This document shows positions 25,218 through 33,402 of a stretch of DNA of 62,874 nt, in pieces (position 1 is the first letter of the stretch; every line of letters starts with the position of its first letter). The notes under the pieces were generated by a model. It saw only the letters and a program-made list of their open reading frames with translations. It had not been told where the DNA came from and made no database searches. Location of the stretch: positions 1 through 62,874 of the forward strand of contig JAFAZH010000008.1 in the NCBI GenBank assembly GCA_019239895.1, given 5' to 3'. The position numbers were made by a program, and so were the translations under genes. The stretch comes from Abditibacteriaceae bacterium (lineage in GTDB: Bacteria; Armatimonadota; Abditibacteriia; Abditibacteriales; Abditibacteriaceae).

Positions 25218-27893
25218 GTGCATAAAAGCTCTCTCAGTTCTCGTCCTCCCTTAGCGACATTAACCGCAGTCGCCCTCATCTCGGCCACGGTCTTAGGCTT
25301 TGAAATCGCGCTCACCCGCATCTTCTCGGTGCTGCTGCGCTATCACTTTGGATTTTTATCTATCAGCATTGCGCTCTGCGGCTTAGGCTTGGGGGGCTAT
25401 GCTATGAACTGGATGCGGCGGCGCAAAGCGCCTTCCCTGGGGGCTTTAGCATTGCTCTTCGGCTTGTCTATTGATATTACCCTCGTGCTGATTCTGCGCG
25501 TGGTGTTTGCGTATTTCCCCGAAGCATTCTGGGTAGCGGCTCTCTTGCTTTTAGTCCCCTTTTCGGTGGCCGGGGCTTTTCTGTCGGAAGTTTTTATGCT
25601 CTATCCGCAGTGGAGTGGGCGACTTTATGCCTGGGATTTAGCGGGGGCGGCGCTGGCGGCGGTGGGCGTGATTGGTTTGTTGCAATTAAGTAGTGCCATC
25701 AATGCTTGTCTGGCGATAGCGATGTTAGCGGCTGTTGGGGCGATCTGGGTGCCGTGGGCTGACCCTGAATCTGGCGATGCAGCACAATCGGATGAGACGC
25801 GACAGGATGAGGCACGAGGCGATGTAGCACAAGCTGATGCGCCACCAAGCGACGGGGCAGGGAGCAGTCAGTGGGCAGGAGGCTTGTCTTTCGCGGTGGT
25901 CTTTGTCTTGTTGATGGTATTAATAACCAACAAGCAATTTGATTGGTTAGATATCCCTCCCATTCCGCCTAAAGTTGATGCCGAAAACCAATCACTGGCG
26001 GATAAGAATGTGACCCAGCCCCTCTTCACGGAACTGGGCACGCCGGGCCATACTTCGCGTATTATTGACACCCGTTGGAATGCCTTTGCACGCACGGATG
26101 TGGTGGAAGATAAAGCCGATCCTGGCTCGCTGCTGATTTATACAAATGGCAATGTGCCGACGAACATGATGAAGTGGAATGGTGATCTCTCCATCGTGAC
26201 TCATCTGGGGGGAGACTTTGCTTTAAGCGATTGGGCTTTTGCCATAGCTCCACTGGGCGGGAATGCAGCTAAGGGTGGACAAGCTAACTTTAACGAGAAT
26301 TTGCCGCATGGACGAGTACTTTCCATTGGCCCTGGCGGGGGATTAGACGCGCTACTCTCTCTCTATCACGGAGCCGCAGAATTTAATGGTGCGGAAATTA
26401 ATCCTTCTATTGTCGGTATTATGCGCGACTATCGGAAATATAATGGCGGTATTTACGAGCGGCCTGATGTGCATGTGATAACCGCCGAGGGACGCGCCTT
26501 TGTGCGCGAAGCGGCAGCGCATGGGCAGCATTATGCTGTGATCTTTTCGGCCTTGACTAAAACGGCCACTGCCGGGCAGGGGATGGCGCTGCTGGAATCG
26601 TTTATTCACACCGAAGATGCCTTCCGCGATTATCTGCGTGCCCTGGATGACAATGGCCAGTTGACTCTCGTGGTAGATAATCCTATGCTGCTCAACCGCT
26701 TCTTTGCCACTGCCGTGGCCGTGCTAAAAGCGCAGGGCATGGACGAAAAGGCAGCCTGCCGCCATCTGTCGCTCATTTATGATCCACGTCCTTATGGCCC
26801 TTATCGCTTTGGAGTAGTGCTACAAAAATCCCCATTCACCCGCACTCAAACATTTATGATGATGGACAAGGCTTTAAAGCGAGGGCTAACACCCATTTTA
26901 ATTCCTGACCAAGCGGCGCGTGATGATGTCGGCTCGATAACTACTGGATCATTCCCTATTGGTCCCATCGCTGAAATTTCTAACGGCCAAATGACATTGG
27001 AGCAATTCGTCCAAGCCTTCGCGGAGCCAGCGGATTGGCGACCCGCCTTAGATATTAGCCCCTGCCCGGACAATCGCCCTTTTGTTTTAGACCTTAGCCC
27101 GACGGTGTTACCAATTTTTAAGCAGTTAGCGGCGGTGGCTGCCCTTTTAGCCATCGTTCTCGCTGTGGTGAGTTGGCGCGACACGATTCCAACCAACTTC
27201 TCCCGTAACGACAGTGCAACTCACACTAAACCTGTTAAAGCTTCTCGCTTCGCCCTACCAGACATGCTTTATCTGCTCTACTTCCTGGCTTTAGGCATTG
27301 GGTTCATGTTAGTAGAGATTCCACTTTCCCAAAAGCTGATTTTGCCACTGGGCTACCCAACGCTGGCCCTCACCGTGATTCTCTTTTCCATTCTGCTGGG
27401 CGGTGGCTTGGGTTCCTGGGCTTCTCAGCGATTTAATGAGACGAAGTTGCGACTCTGGACGGCAGGTTGTGCCGTCGGTGTGGCGCTGGGCACGCTGTTG
27501 AGCATTTATATTCTCGGTCAGTTGCAAAATGCCATGCTGACCATGAGCTTACCATCGCGATGTATGGTAGCAGCCTTGCTTTTGCTACCCTTGGGCTTTT
27601 TATTAGGGACACCTTTCCCGGCGGGCCTGCGCCTCTTTGCTCGCACGCGCGCCCATCAAGTGCCGCTGATCTGGGGATTGAACGGAGTTTCCTCAGTTGT
27701 TGGTTCACTCTGTGCGGCGATGGGGGCTAAAGCCTGGGGCTTCAACAATGTGCTCCTCTTAGGTGCCTTGACTTATCTGGGGGCGGCTGTACTTTTAACT
27801 ATCGCCAGTGGTGGCAAAATAGCTGATGAAGATATTTTGGAAACTACGGCAGAACTGGCCACAGAAGAGATCGTGCCATCGCAAGCCCTCTGA
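25218..27893 (+). CDS. Polytopic membrane protein with spermidine-synthase-like domain
   Basis: 891 residues. Six or so membrane helices (residues 10-240) precede a soluble Rossmann domain near 375-480: RVLSIGPGGGLDALLSLYHG, FNGAEINPSIVG, HVITAEGRAFVREA, HYAVIFSAL. This is the pattern of spermidine-synthase-like enzymes, with the nucleoside-binding glycine loop and acidic residue. Another six helices follow (about 690-870). Fusions of this kind are common in environmental bacteria; their products are not established and aminopropyl transfer is unproven. An Asp/Ala/Gln-rich loop sits at 190-215. Starts with GTG or the overlapping TTG. Confidence 0.75.
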   Translation: MHKSSLSSRPPLATLTAVALISATVLGFEIALTRIFSVLLRYHFGFLSISIALCGLGLGGYAMNWMRRRKAPSLGALALLFGLSIDITLVLILRVVFAYFPEAFWVAALLLLVPFSVAGAFLSEVFMLYPQWSGRLYAWDLAGAALAAVGVIGLLQLSSAINACLAIAMLAAVGAIWVPWADPESGDAAQSDETRQDEARGDVAQADAPPSDGAGSSQWAGGLSFAVVFVLLMVLITNKQFDWLDIPPIPPKVDAENQSLADKNVTQPLFTELGTPGHTSRIIDTRWNAFARTDVVEDKADPGSLLIYTNGNVPTNMMKWNGDLSIVTHLGGDFALSDWAFAIAPLGGNAAKGGQANFNENLPHGRVLSIGPGGGLDALLSLYHGAAEFNGAEINPSIVGIMRDYRKYNGGIYERPDVHVITAEGRAFVREAAAHGQHYAVIFSALTKTATAGQGMALLESFIHTEDAFRDYLRALDDNGQLTLVVDNPMLLNRFFATAVAVLKAQGMDEKAACRHLSLIYDPRPYGPYRFGVVLQKSPFTRTQTFMMMDKALKRGLTPILIPDQAARDDVGSITTGSFPIGPIAEISNGQMTLEQFVQAFAEPADWRPALDISPCPDNRPFVLDLSPTVLPIFKQLAAVAALLAIVLAVVSWRDTIPTNFSRNDSATHTKPVKASRFALPDMLYLLYFLALGIGFMLVEIPLSQKLILPLGYPTLALTVILFSILLGGGLGSWASQRFNETKLRLWTAGCAVGVALGTLLSIYILGQLQNAMLTMSLPSRCMVAALLLLPLGFLLGTPFPAGLRLFARTRAHQVPLIWGLNGVSSVVGSLCAAMGAKAWGFNNVLLLGALTYLGAAVLLTIASGGKIADEDILETTAELATEEIVPSQAL

Positions 27894-27941
27894 AAGTAAC
27901 AGTCGTCTTACCCCGTCAGACCGTGTTAAAATGAGGGAAAT

Positions 27942-28151
27942 ATGAGACCTGATGGTGAAGGCACTGACCACCGTGACCCGCCCGGCTACCGGCGACCGCG
28001 CTCCAAGTCCACGAACTCGTTAGAGCGCGATGTCTTCCGATTGGCTGTCGTCTTTATCGTGTTGGCTCTTATTGGCTGTGGGGCAGTGTGGCTCAGCAAA
28101 CGTCAATACCTACCTTCCGATGATGCTAATTCCACTCAACTAGTTCCTTAG
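27942..28151 (+). CDS. Small single-pass membrane protein
   Basis: 69 residues: a basic, Pro/Arg-rich N-terminus, one membrane helix (residues 32-53, FRLAVVFIVLALIGCGAVWL) and a short polar tail. It begins 48 bases after the large membrane protein and ends just before a strong terminator, so it is likely in the same transcript. Function unknown. Confidence 0.55.
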   Translation: MRPDGEGTDHRDPPGYRRPRSKSTNSLERDVFRLAVVFIVLALIGCGAVWLSKRQYLPSDDANSTQLVP

Positions 28152-28168
28152 CAGCGTTCCTGTAAATA

Positions 28169-28211
28169 GAGAAAAGCGACCAAACAGAACTAACTGTTGG
28201 TCGCTTTTCTC
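28169..28211. terminator. Bidirectional terminator
   Basis: Long stem (GAGAAAAGCGACCAA and complement, one bulge) ending in TCTCTTTT, between two convergent genes. Confidence 0.85.
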
Positions 28212-28227
28212 TTTTCCGTAGAGCTAG

Positions 28228-28416
28228 TTAGTGGTCGCCGTCTTTTGGCCCCGGCGCGGGGCTGGGGCGTGGTGTCTTGGGTGTGGGTTTTGGCTTTTCG
28301 GCAGTGATAGGCACATCACCCCAGCTACGGGCTTGAGCGGGGCGGGCGTTAACGGCCATAAAGACTGGCATTAGTAGACTGAAAAACAGTCCGCAGAGAA
28401 CTAAATTGCGTTTCAT
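28228..28416 (-). CDS. Small secreted Pro-rich protein
   Basis: 62 residues from the ATG at 28416 (in-frame GTG at 28425 is an alternative). A signal peptide (MKRNLVLCGLFFSLLMPVFM...NARPAQA) is followed by about 30 residues rich in Pro and Lys (KPKPTPKTPRPSPAPGP). The mature part is probably disordered. Function unknown. Confidence 0.6.
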   Translation of the reverse strand: MKRNLVLCGLFFSLLMPVFMAVNARPAQARSWGDVPITAEKPKPTPKTPRPSPAPGPKDGDH

Positions 28417-28537
28417 GTGCATCACGTCCTTGCGTCTAACTTAACTTTGACTCGCTAATTACTTTTTGTTCCGCTTCTTTCGACGCCCTCTCTAACGGAA
28501 TGTTTCAAGAATTATTGACAGGCGGTCAACTTTCTCG

Positions 28538-30826
28538 TCAAGAATTCATTAATGCCGGAATCGCATTGTGATAGACGCTTGCCAACTCCACGACTGGTGC
28601 ATCTAAGAGCGGTTGTAACACGCCAGCGCGGTTATCAGCAATGGTTAAGCGGTCGCCGCCAACATTGCCCAGGTAGGAAAGAGGGACGCCAGCGGCGCGG
28701 GCCAGTTCTTGCAAACGCGGCAGGTTTTCGGGTGCGGCGGTCAGCACAATACGCGATTGGCTTTCACCAAAGAGCACAGCATCCAAACGAATATTAATGG
28801 CCGCTTCTGCCGTATCGGGCAACTCTATTTTCGCGCCAATGCCGCCTTCAATACAGCACTCGGCAAGCGCCACGCCTAACCCGCCATCACTAACATCATG
28901 GGCCGACTTCGCCAGTCCGCCACGAATAGCCGCGAGAGTGAACTTTTGAGCGTTTAACTCGCGTTCTAAATTGAGTTCAGGTGGATGGCCTACTTCCAAG
29001 CCGTGCAAGGTGGCCAGATATTCTGAGCCGCCTAATTCATCAAGACACTGTCCAACCAGCAACACCACGTCGCCAGGGGTACGAAAGGCCAAACCAACAC
29101 TCTGCTCCACATTGTCCAGCACACCCACCATGCCAATGAGCGGCGAGGGATGGATTACTGATTCAGGAGTTTCATTATAGAAGGAGACATTACCTGACAC
29201 CACTGGCAAATGGAAATGCTTGCAGGCTACCACAATGCCTTCGATAGCCCGTTTGAATTGCCAGAAGCGGTCTGGTTTTTCCGGGTTGCCAAAACAGAGG
29301 CAATCGGTCACGCCCCCCGGCTCAGCCCCCACGCACACCAGGTTACGGGCACACTCGGCAATGGCTATCTGGGCACCAACAAAGGGATCGAGATAACAGT
29401 AGCGCGAGTTGCAGTCGGCTTTCACAGCGATGCCTTTATTGCTGGCGGATTCGCGGATGCGCAGTACAGCGGCATCGCCCGCGCCGGGTCGCACCACCGT
29501 ATTAATCTGCACTAGGTGGTCATATTGCTGATAGACCCACGCTTTGCTGGCGATATTAGGCGACTGCAACAGGCGCAGCAAAATATCCGTGTAGTTAGCT
29601 GGGAGGGGAATCTGACTGAAGTCAAAGCTGTGTTTGTCGCGCAGATAAGCGGGTTCCTCAAACGGCAGGTCATAAAGTGGCGAGTCTACCAGGCTGGAAG
29701 CCGTCATTTCGGCGACCACTTGCCCGTTCTGGCGCACCCGCAAGATGCCGTCGCCCGTGACCTGGCCCAACACGGCGACATGCAAGCCCCAGCGTCGGAA
29801 TATGGCAGCGACTTCGGCTTCACGCCCGGCTTTAATGACGCCTAACATGCGCTCTTGCGACTCGCTCATCATAATCTCAAATGGCTCCATGTCGCTTTCG
29901 CGCAGGGGCACCTGAGCTAAGTCAATGTCCATGCCCACGCCCCCTTCTGCCGCCTGTTCGCAAGTGGTGCAGGTGAGTCCGGCTGCACCCATATCTTTGA
30001 GTGAGACAATGGCTCCCGTTTGCAAGGCTTCCAGACACGCTTCGAGCAGGCACTTCTCGGCAAAGGGATCGCCGATTTGCACCGTGGGGCGGGAGGCGGC
30101 ATCAGTAATTTCGCGGGAAGCCAGAATCGAGCAGCCGCCAATGCCATCTCGCCCGGTAGCGTTGCCAAAATACATCACGAGGTTGCCCACCCCGGAGGCA
30201 GCACTGCTGGCGAGTTGGTCTCGATGCACCACCCCCACGCACATGGCTCCCACCAGGCAGTTCCCGCGATAAGATGGGTTAAAGCCCACTTCTCCGGCTA
30301 CTGTGGGGATACCCATGCAGTTGCCATAGAAGGAAATGCCTTCGACCACGCCGTTAAAGAGATAGCGGGCGCGGGCTTCTTCGAGTGGCCCAAAGCGCAG
30401 CGAATCTAGACAAGCGAGCGGGCGTGCCCCCACCGTGAAAATGTCGCGGATAATGCCGCCGATGCCTGTGGCCGCCCCCTGCTTTGGCTCGACTTGCGAG
30501 GGGTGGTTGTGCGATTCCATCTTGAACACCACGAACAACCCCGGCTCAATTTCAATGCCGCCCGTGTCAGCCCCCGTAACCGAGGCAAAATGGCCTTCTT
30601 TGGGTAAAGTCTTGAGCAGGGCACGCGAACGAGGATAGCCGCAATGCTCACTCCACTCCACCGAGTACATCGCCAGTTCGGTCGGGCTTGGCTCGCGGTT
30701 TAGAATCGAGGTGACCCGCTTGTATTCGTCCTCGGTCATGCCCAACGCTTTGGCCTTCTCGACCATTTGTGAGTTGGGTGCCGGAGTCGCTTCTTTAGGT
30801 TGTTCAGTTGTTTGTAAGTTGCTCAT
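28538..30826 (-). CDS. purL: Phosphoribosylformylglycinamidine synthase subunit PurL
   Basis: 762 residues, the length of the small PurL that works with PurQ and PurS. It converts FGAR, ATP and glutamine-derived ammonia to FGAM in purine synthesis. Landmarks: YSVEWSEHCGY near 57-67, FKMESHNHPSQVEPKQGAAT, GGIIRDIFTVGARP, LKDMGAAGLTCTTCEQAAEG, and the second half with GDAAVLRIRES and LAKSAHDVSDGGLGVALAEC. The ATG at 30826 is preferred; TTG at 30835 is in frame. The gene's first 23 bases overlap the end of the preceding unknown gene. Confidence 0.95.
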   Translation of the reverse strand: MSNLQTTEQPKEATPAPNSQMVEKAKALGMTEDEYKRVTSILNREPSPTELAMYSVEWSEHCGYPRSRALLKTLPKEGHFASVTGADTGGIEIEPGLFVVFKMESHNHPSQVEPKQGAATGIGGIIRDIFTVGARPLACLDSLRFGPLEEARARYLFNGVVEGISFYGNCMGIPTVAGEVGFNPSYRGNCLVGAMCVGVVHRDQLASSAASGVGNLVMYFGNATGRDGIGGCSILASREITDAASRPTVQIGDPFAEKCLLEACLEALQTGAIVSLKDMGAAGLTCTTCEQAAEGGVGMDIDLAQVPLRESDMEPFEIMMSESQERMLGVIKAGREAEVAAIFRRWGLHVAVLGQVTGDGILRVRQNGQVVAEMTASSLVDSPLYDLPFEEPAYLRDKHSFDFSQIPLPANYTDILLRLLQSPNIASKAWVYQQYDHLVQINTVVRPGAGDAAVLRIRESASNKGIAVKADCNSRYCYLDPFVGAQIAIAECARNLVCVGAEPGGVTDCLCFGNPEKPDRFWQFKRAIEGIVVACKHFHLPVVSGNVSFYNETPESVIHPSPLIGMVGVLDNVEQSVGLAFRTPGDVVLLVGQCLDELGGSEYLATLHGLEVGHPPELNLERELNAQKFTLAAIRGGLAKSAHDVSDGGLGVALAECCIEGGIGAKIELPDTAEAAINIRLDAVLFGESQSRIVLTAAPENLPRLQELARAAGVPLSYLGNVGGDRLTIADNRAGVLQPLLDAPVVELASVYHNAIPALMNS

Positions 30827-31223
30827 TGTTATCAATAATAAACCACTCGTGATAAACAGTGGCTATATAAAAGTCTTCGCTTGGAAATTTGTCGCAAATA
30901 GCGATAAATCCGGCGTTAAACATCTCATCATTTACGTTTTCAACATAAGTCGTGTCTTTAAGAAAGATGACTAGAGTCTGCTCATCTTTACTAATGCTGC
31001 TACGCAGAATAGTTATGTTCTTGTAATGCTTTGGGCCGACGGGAAGTAAGACATTATAGCCATGAACTTCTATGAAATCTATCTTCTCATAGCGTAGAGT
31101 GCTCTTCCAATCCCAGGGGCCTTCGTGCTTTTCAATGATTCTATCCCAACGATAGAGTTTTATCTTTGCCGATGTCTGGGCTGATAAATTTTTCAGGCTC
31201 AATGCAGTGCTTTTTTCTGCCAT
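30804..31223 (-). CDS. Hypothetical protein inside the purine cluster
   Basis: 139 residues, soluble, rich in aromatic and charged residues (KIKLYRWDRIIEKHEGPWDW, then FYIATVYHEWFIIDNNEQL). It overlaps the purL start by 23 bases and follows the EVE gene by 20, so it sits tightly in the operon. It has no recognised family; it is more AT-rich than purL. Confidence 0.55.
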   Translation of the reverse strand: MAEKSTALSLKNLSAQTSAKIKLYRWDRIIEKHEGPWDWKSTLRYEKIDFIEVHGYNVLLPVGPKHYKNITILRSSISKDEQTLVIFLKDTTYVENVNDEMFNAGFIAICDKFPSEDFYIATVYHEWFIIDNNEQLTNN

Positions 31224-31243
31224 TGTAACCCTGACTTAATGCA

Positions 31244-31657
31244 TCAGTTCTGCTTCTTCGCCATCTCTTGCAAAAGCCCCCACTGCGCACCACTCACAGG
31301 CACAACTGACAAACGCGCTAAACGCACTAAGTCCCAGTCTTTGAGTTCAGGATGCGCTTTAATTTCGGCTAAAGTCACAGGCCGCGCCATACGCTTTTTG
31401 GCCTTCACATCGCAAACTGCCAACTTGGGGTCATCATGTTCAGGATTGACATAATAACCGCGCACCACTTCCGCAATGCCCACCAGGGCACGCTCATCGC
31501 CAGTGTGATAGATGAGGGCTATATCCCCTTTCTCCATCTTGCGGAGATTTTGTAGCGCGTGCGGCTGGCTGACGCCATCCCACATCGTGCTGCCATCGCG
31601 CTCCAAGTCGTCATACGAGTAAACGGTTGGCTCAGTTTTCAATAGCCACATTGCCAT
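31244..31657 (-). CDS. EVE domain protein
   Basis: 137 residues covering one EVE domain: MWLLKTEPTVYSYDDLERDG, then WDGVSQPHALQNLRKMEKGD, IALIYHTGDERALVGIAEVV, and the end with LVRLARLSVVPVS. EVE domains belong to the PUA-like fold and bind modified bases in DNA or RNA. Its position between purQ and purL is odd for such a protein. M3 (31651) is an equally good start, since family members often begin MWL. Confidence 0.85.
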   Translation of the reverse strand: MAMWLLKTEPTVYSYDDLERDGSTMWDGVSQPHALQNLRKMEKGDIALIYHTGDERALVGIAEVVRGYYVNPEHDDPKLAVCDVKAKKRMARPVTLAEIKAHPELKDWDLVRLARLSVVPVSGAQWGLLQEMAKKQN

Positions 31658-31674
31658 TGGGTATCAGCCTTTGC

Positions 31675-32424
31675 TCAGTCTAATCTGTCTTCAGACAGGC
31701 CCAGCAAAGTTGTGTCGGAGGTGCGGGCTAGAGTTGGCGCGAAAAGCTGCACCATCGAGCGGAAGATATAAAGGCCATCGGTGCTGCCCAGGATAATTTC
31801 GGTGGCCGCTTCCGGGTGCGGCATCAGACCGAAAATGGTGCTGTCTTCATTCATGACACCAGCGATACTGCCCACACTGCCATTGGCGTTAGTGGCTGCT
31901 GTGACGTTGCCCTGTGCATCGCAGTAGCGCAGCAGAATCTGGCCATTGGCTTCCATTGCCAAGAGCGTCGCATCATCTACATAATAGCTACCCTCACCGT
32001 GACGAATTGGCATGGTCAGCACATCGCCCACTGTGTTGAGTTGCAGAAAGCGATTGCGGTTGTCCTCTACCCGTAGGTGAGTGCTGCGACAGATAAAGTG
32101 CTGCCCCGGATTGCGCCGCAGGGCACCCGGCAACAGCCCAGCTTCACAGAGAATCTGAAAGCCGTTACAAATGCCCAGCACCGGCTTGCCAAACCCTGCG
32201 AACTGGCTGACTGAATCCATCACCGGTGAAAATTGGGCAATGGCCCCGGTGCGTAGATAATCGCCATGTGCAAAGCCGCCGGGGAGGATAACTGCATCAA
32301 AGGCGCTGAGGTCGCGCTCTTCATGCCAGACCAGGGCGCACGAGTGGCCCATGACATTACGCACCACATGCGCGCAATCGCGGTCGCAGTTGCTGCCGGG
32401 AAAAACAATGATTCCGAAATGCAT
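31675..32424 (-). CDS. purQ: Phosphoribosylformylglycinamidine synthase subunit PurQ
   Basis: 249 residues, class I glutamine amidotransferase. It supplies ammonia to PurL. Motifs: FPGSNCDRDCAHVV at the start, VILPGGFAHGDYLRTGAIA, nucleophile Cys in LGICNGFQIL, and the His-Glu pair in LMPHPEAA. The ATG at 32424 has no ribosome site; the bases ahead of it are the repeat that fills the purS-purQ space. Confidence 0.95.
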   Translation of the reverse strand: MHFGIIVFPGSNCDRDCAHVVRNVMGHSCALVWHEERDLSAFDAVILPGGFAHGDYLRTGAIAQFSPVMDSVSQFAGFGKPVLGICNGFQILCEAGLLPGALRRNPGQHFICRSTHLRVEDNRNRFLQLNTVGDVLTMPIRHGEGSYYVDDATLLAMEANGQILLRYCDAQGNVTAATNANGSVGSIAGVMNEDSTIFGLMPHPEAATEIILGSTDGLYIFRSMVQLFAPTLARTSDTTLLGLSEDRLD

Positions 32425-32425
32425 A

Positions 32426-32504
32426 TTTAGGGTTTAGGGTTCGGGGTTCAGAGTATGGGGTAGGGCCATTTTTAAAACCCTAAACCCCAGCCCCTAAACC
32501 CTAA
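32426..32504. repeat. GGGTTTAGGG-type inverted repeat between purS and purQ
   Basis: Left side reads TTTAGGGTTTAGGG and related words, right side CCCTAAACCCC...CCTAAACCCTAA, the reverse complement. It fills the whole purS-purQ space and contains the purS stop codon. Confidence 0.75.
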
Positions 32505-33217
32505 GCTGTAGGTTGCGTAAACACCCAGGGCACTAAATTACGACTGGTGCCGAGTTGGTCACGGCGCGCCTCGGCGGGCAGAGAATCTAAGCTGCTGCCA
32601 GCCTCAACAACCTCGCCTCCGATGCAGAGAATCCAGGCGGCGCGCCGTTCAGTGAGTTGCTGGCGAATCCAGCCGCCATGTTTCTGCCAGGCTAACTGCT
32701 GTAAGGCTAATTGCTCATTGGCAGGCAGCGCATCATAAGCATCGTAATCCATTGCAAACGGGTCGGGGGTGCCCACAGCACTGGGGCTGACTTTACCCAC
32801 CGCAACTTGCTCGCTGGGCGCGAGGGCACTCACAGGCGCATTCGCGGCGGCGGCTAAACCGGCAGGTGTAGTGACGGTCGGAGCCGTTGTGGTGGCGGAT
32901 ACTAGAGGCGTGGTGACTGCCGTTAACGGTTCCTGCACCCCGGTTCCCGTTGCTCGTGCGGCTGACGCTGCGGTATCCAGGGTGATTTCATAATCTTCTA
33001 TCACCGGGTTGGACAGCAGTTGGCGACACATTTGATCCAATTGTTCCTGAAGGGCCGCATCACTCAGGGTATCGTCCACTTCGACTGTGATATATTTGCC
33101 GATCCGCACATTGCGCACCTGTGTGTGGCCCAGTTGGTGCAACGCTTTATGCACGGTCGCGCCCTGCGCATCTAACAACGTCGGTTTTAAGACAACGTGA
33201 ATTTCTGCGATAGCCAT
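32501..33217 (-). CDS. purS: PurS with extra C-terminal domain
   Basis: 238 residues; normal PurS has about 80. Residues 1-83 are PurS (AEIHVVLKPTLLDAQGATVH, VRNVRIGKYITVEVDD, CRQLLSNPVIEDYEI), which bridges PurQ and PurL. An Ala/Thr/Val-rich linker follows (84-150). Residues 155-236 form another domain (LALQQLAWQKHGGWI, then AAWILCIGGEVVEAGSSLDS, LVPWVFTQP) resembling DUF5678-type units ('GkWva...gevv..g.sl'). What this adds to the complex is unknown. Confidence 0.85.
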   Translation of the reverse strand: MAIAEIHVVLKPTLLDAQGATVHKALHQLGHTQVRNVRIGKYITVEVDDTLSDAALQEQLDQMCRQLLSNPVIEDYEITLDTAASAARATGTGVQEPLTAVTTPLVSATTTAPTVTTPAGLAAAANAPVSALAPSEQVAVGKVSPSAVGTPDPFAMDYDAYDALPANEQLALQQLAWQKHGGWIRQQLTERRAAWILCIGGEVVEAGSSLDSLPAEARRDQLGTSRNLVPWVFTQPTA

Positions 33218-33256
33218 AATTTTAGTTTAACTCAACTTGTTGGTTAAGAATCTTGA

Positions 33257-33402
33257 TTCACCACAAAGACACAAAGGGCACAAAGAGTTTGAAGAGAGAA
33301 TTAAGGATAGAAGATCGACAAAGCAAGAGGTTATTCCTATTCGGCATTTTTCATCTTCTGTATCCTCAAACTCCTTTGTGCCCTTCGTGTCTTTGTGATG
33401 AA
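33257..33402. repeat. Long inverted repeat overlapping the purB 3' end
   Basis: 33257-33290 and 33368-33402 are near-perfect reverse complements (one insertion, about three mismatches), with a smaller nested pair inside (AGGATAGAAGAT / ATCTTCTGTATCCT). The right arm encodes the last 11 residues of PurB. Confidence 0.85.

Noticed and set aside
32426..32504. True telomere or linear replicon end
   Set aside because: It lies within a continuous purine operon and is an imperfect inverted repeat, not a long array.
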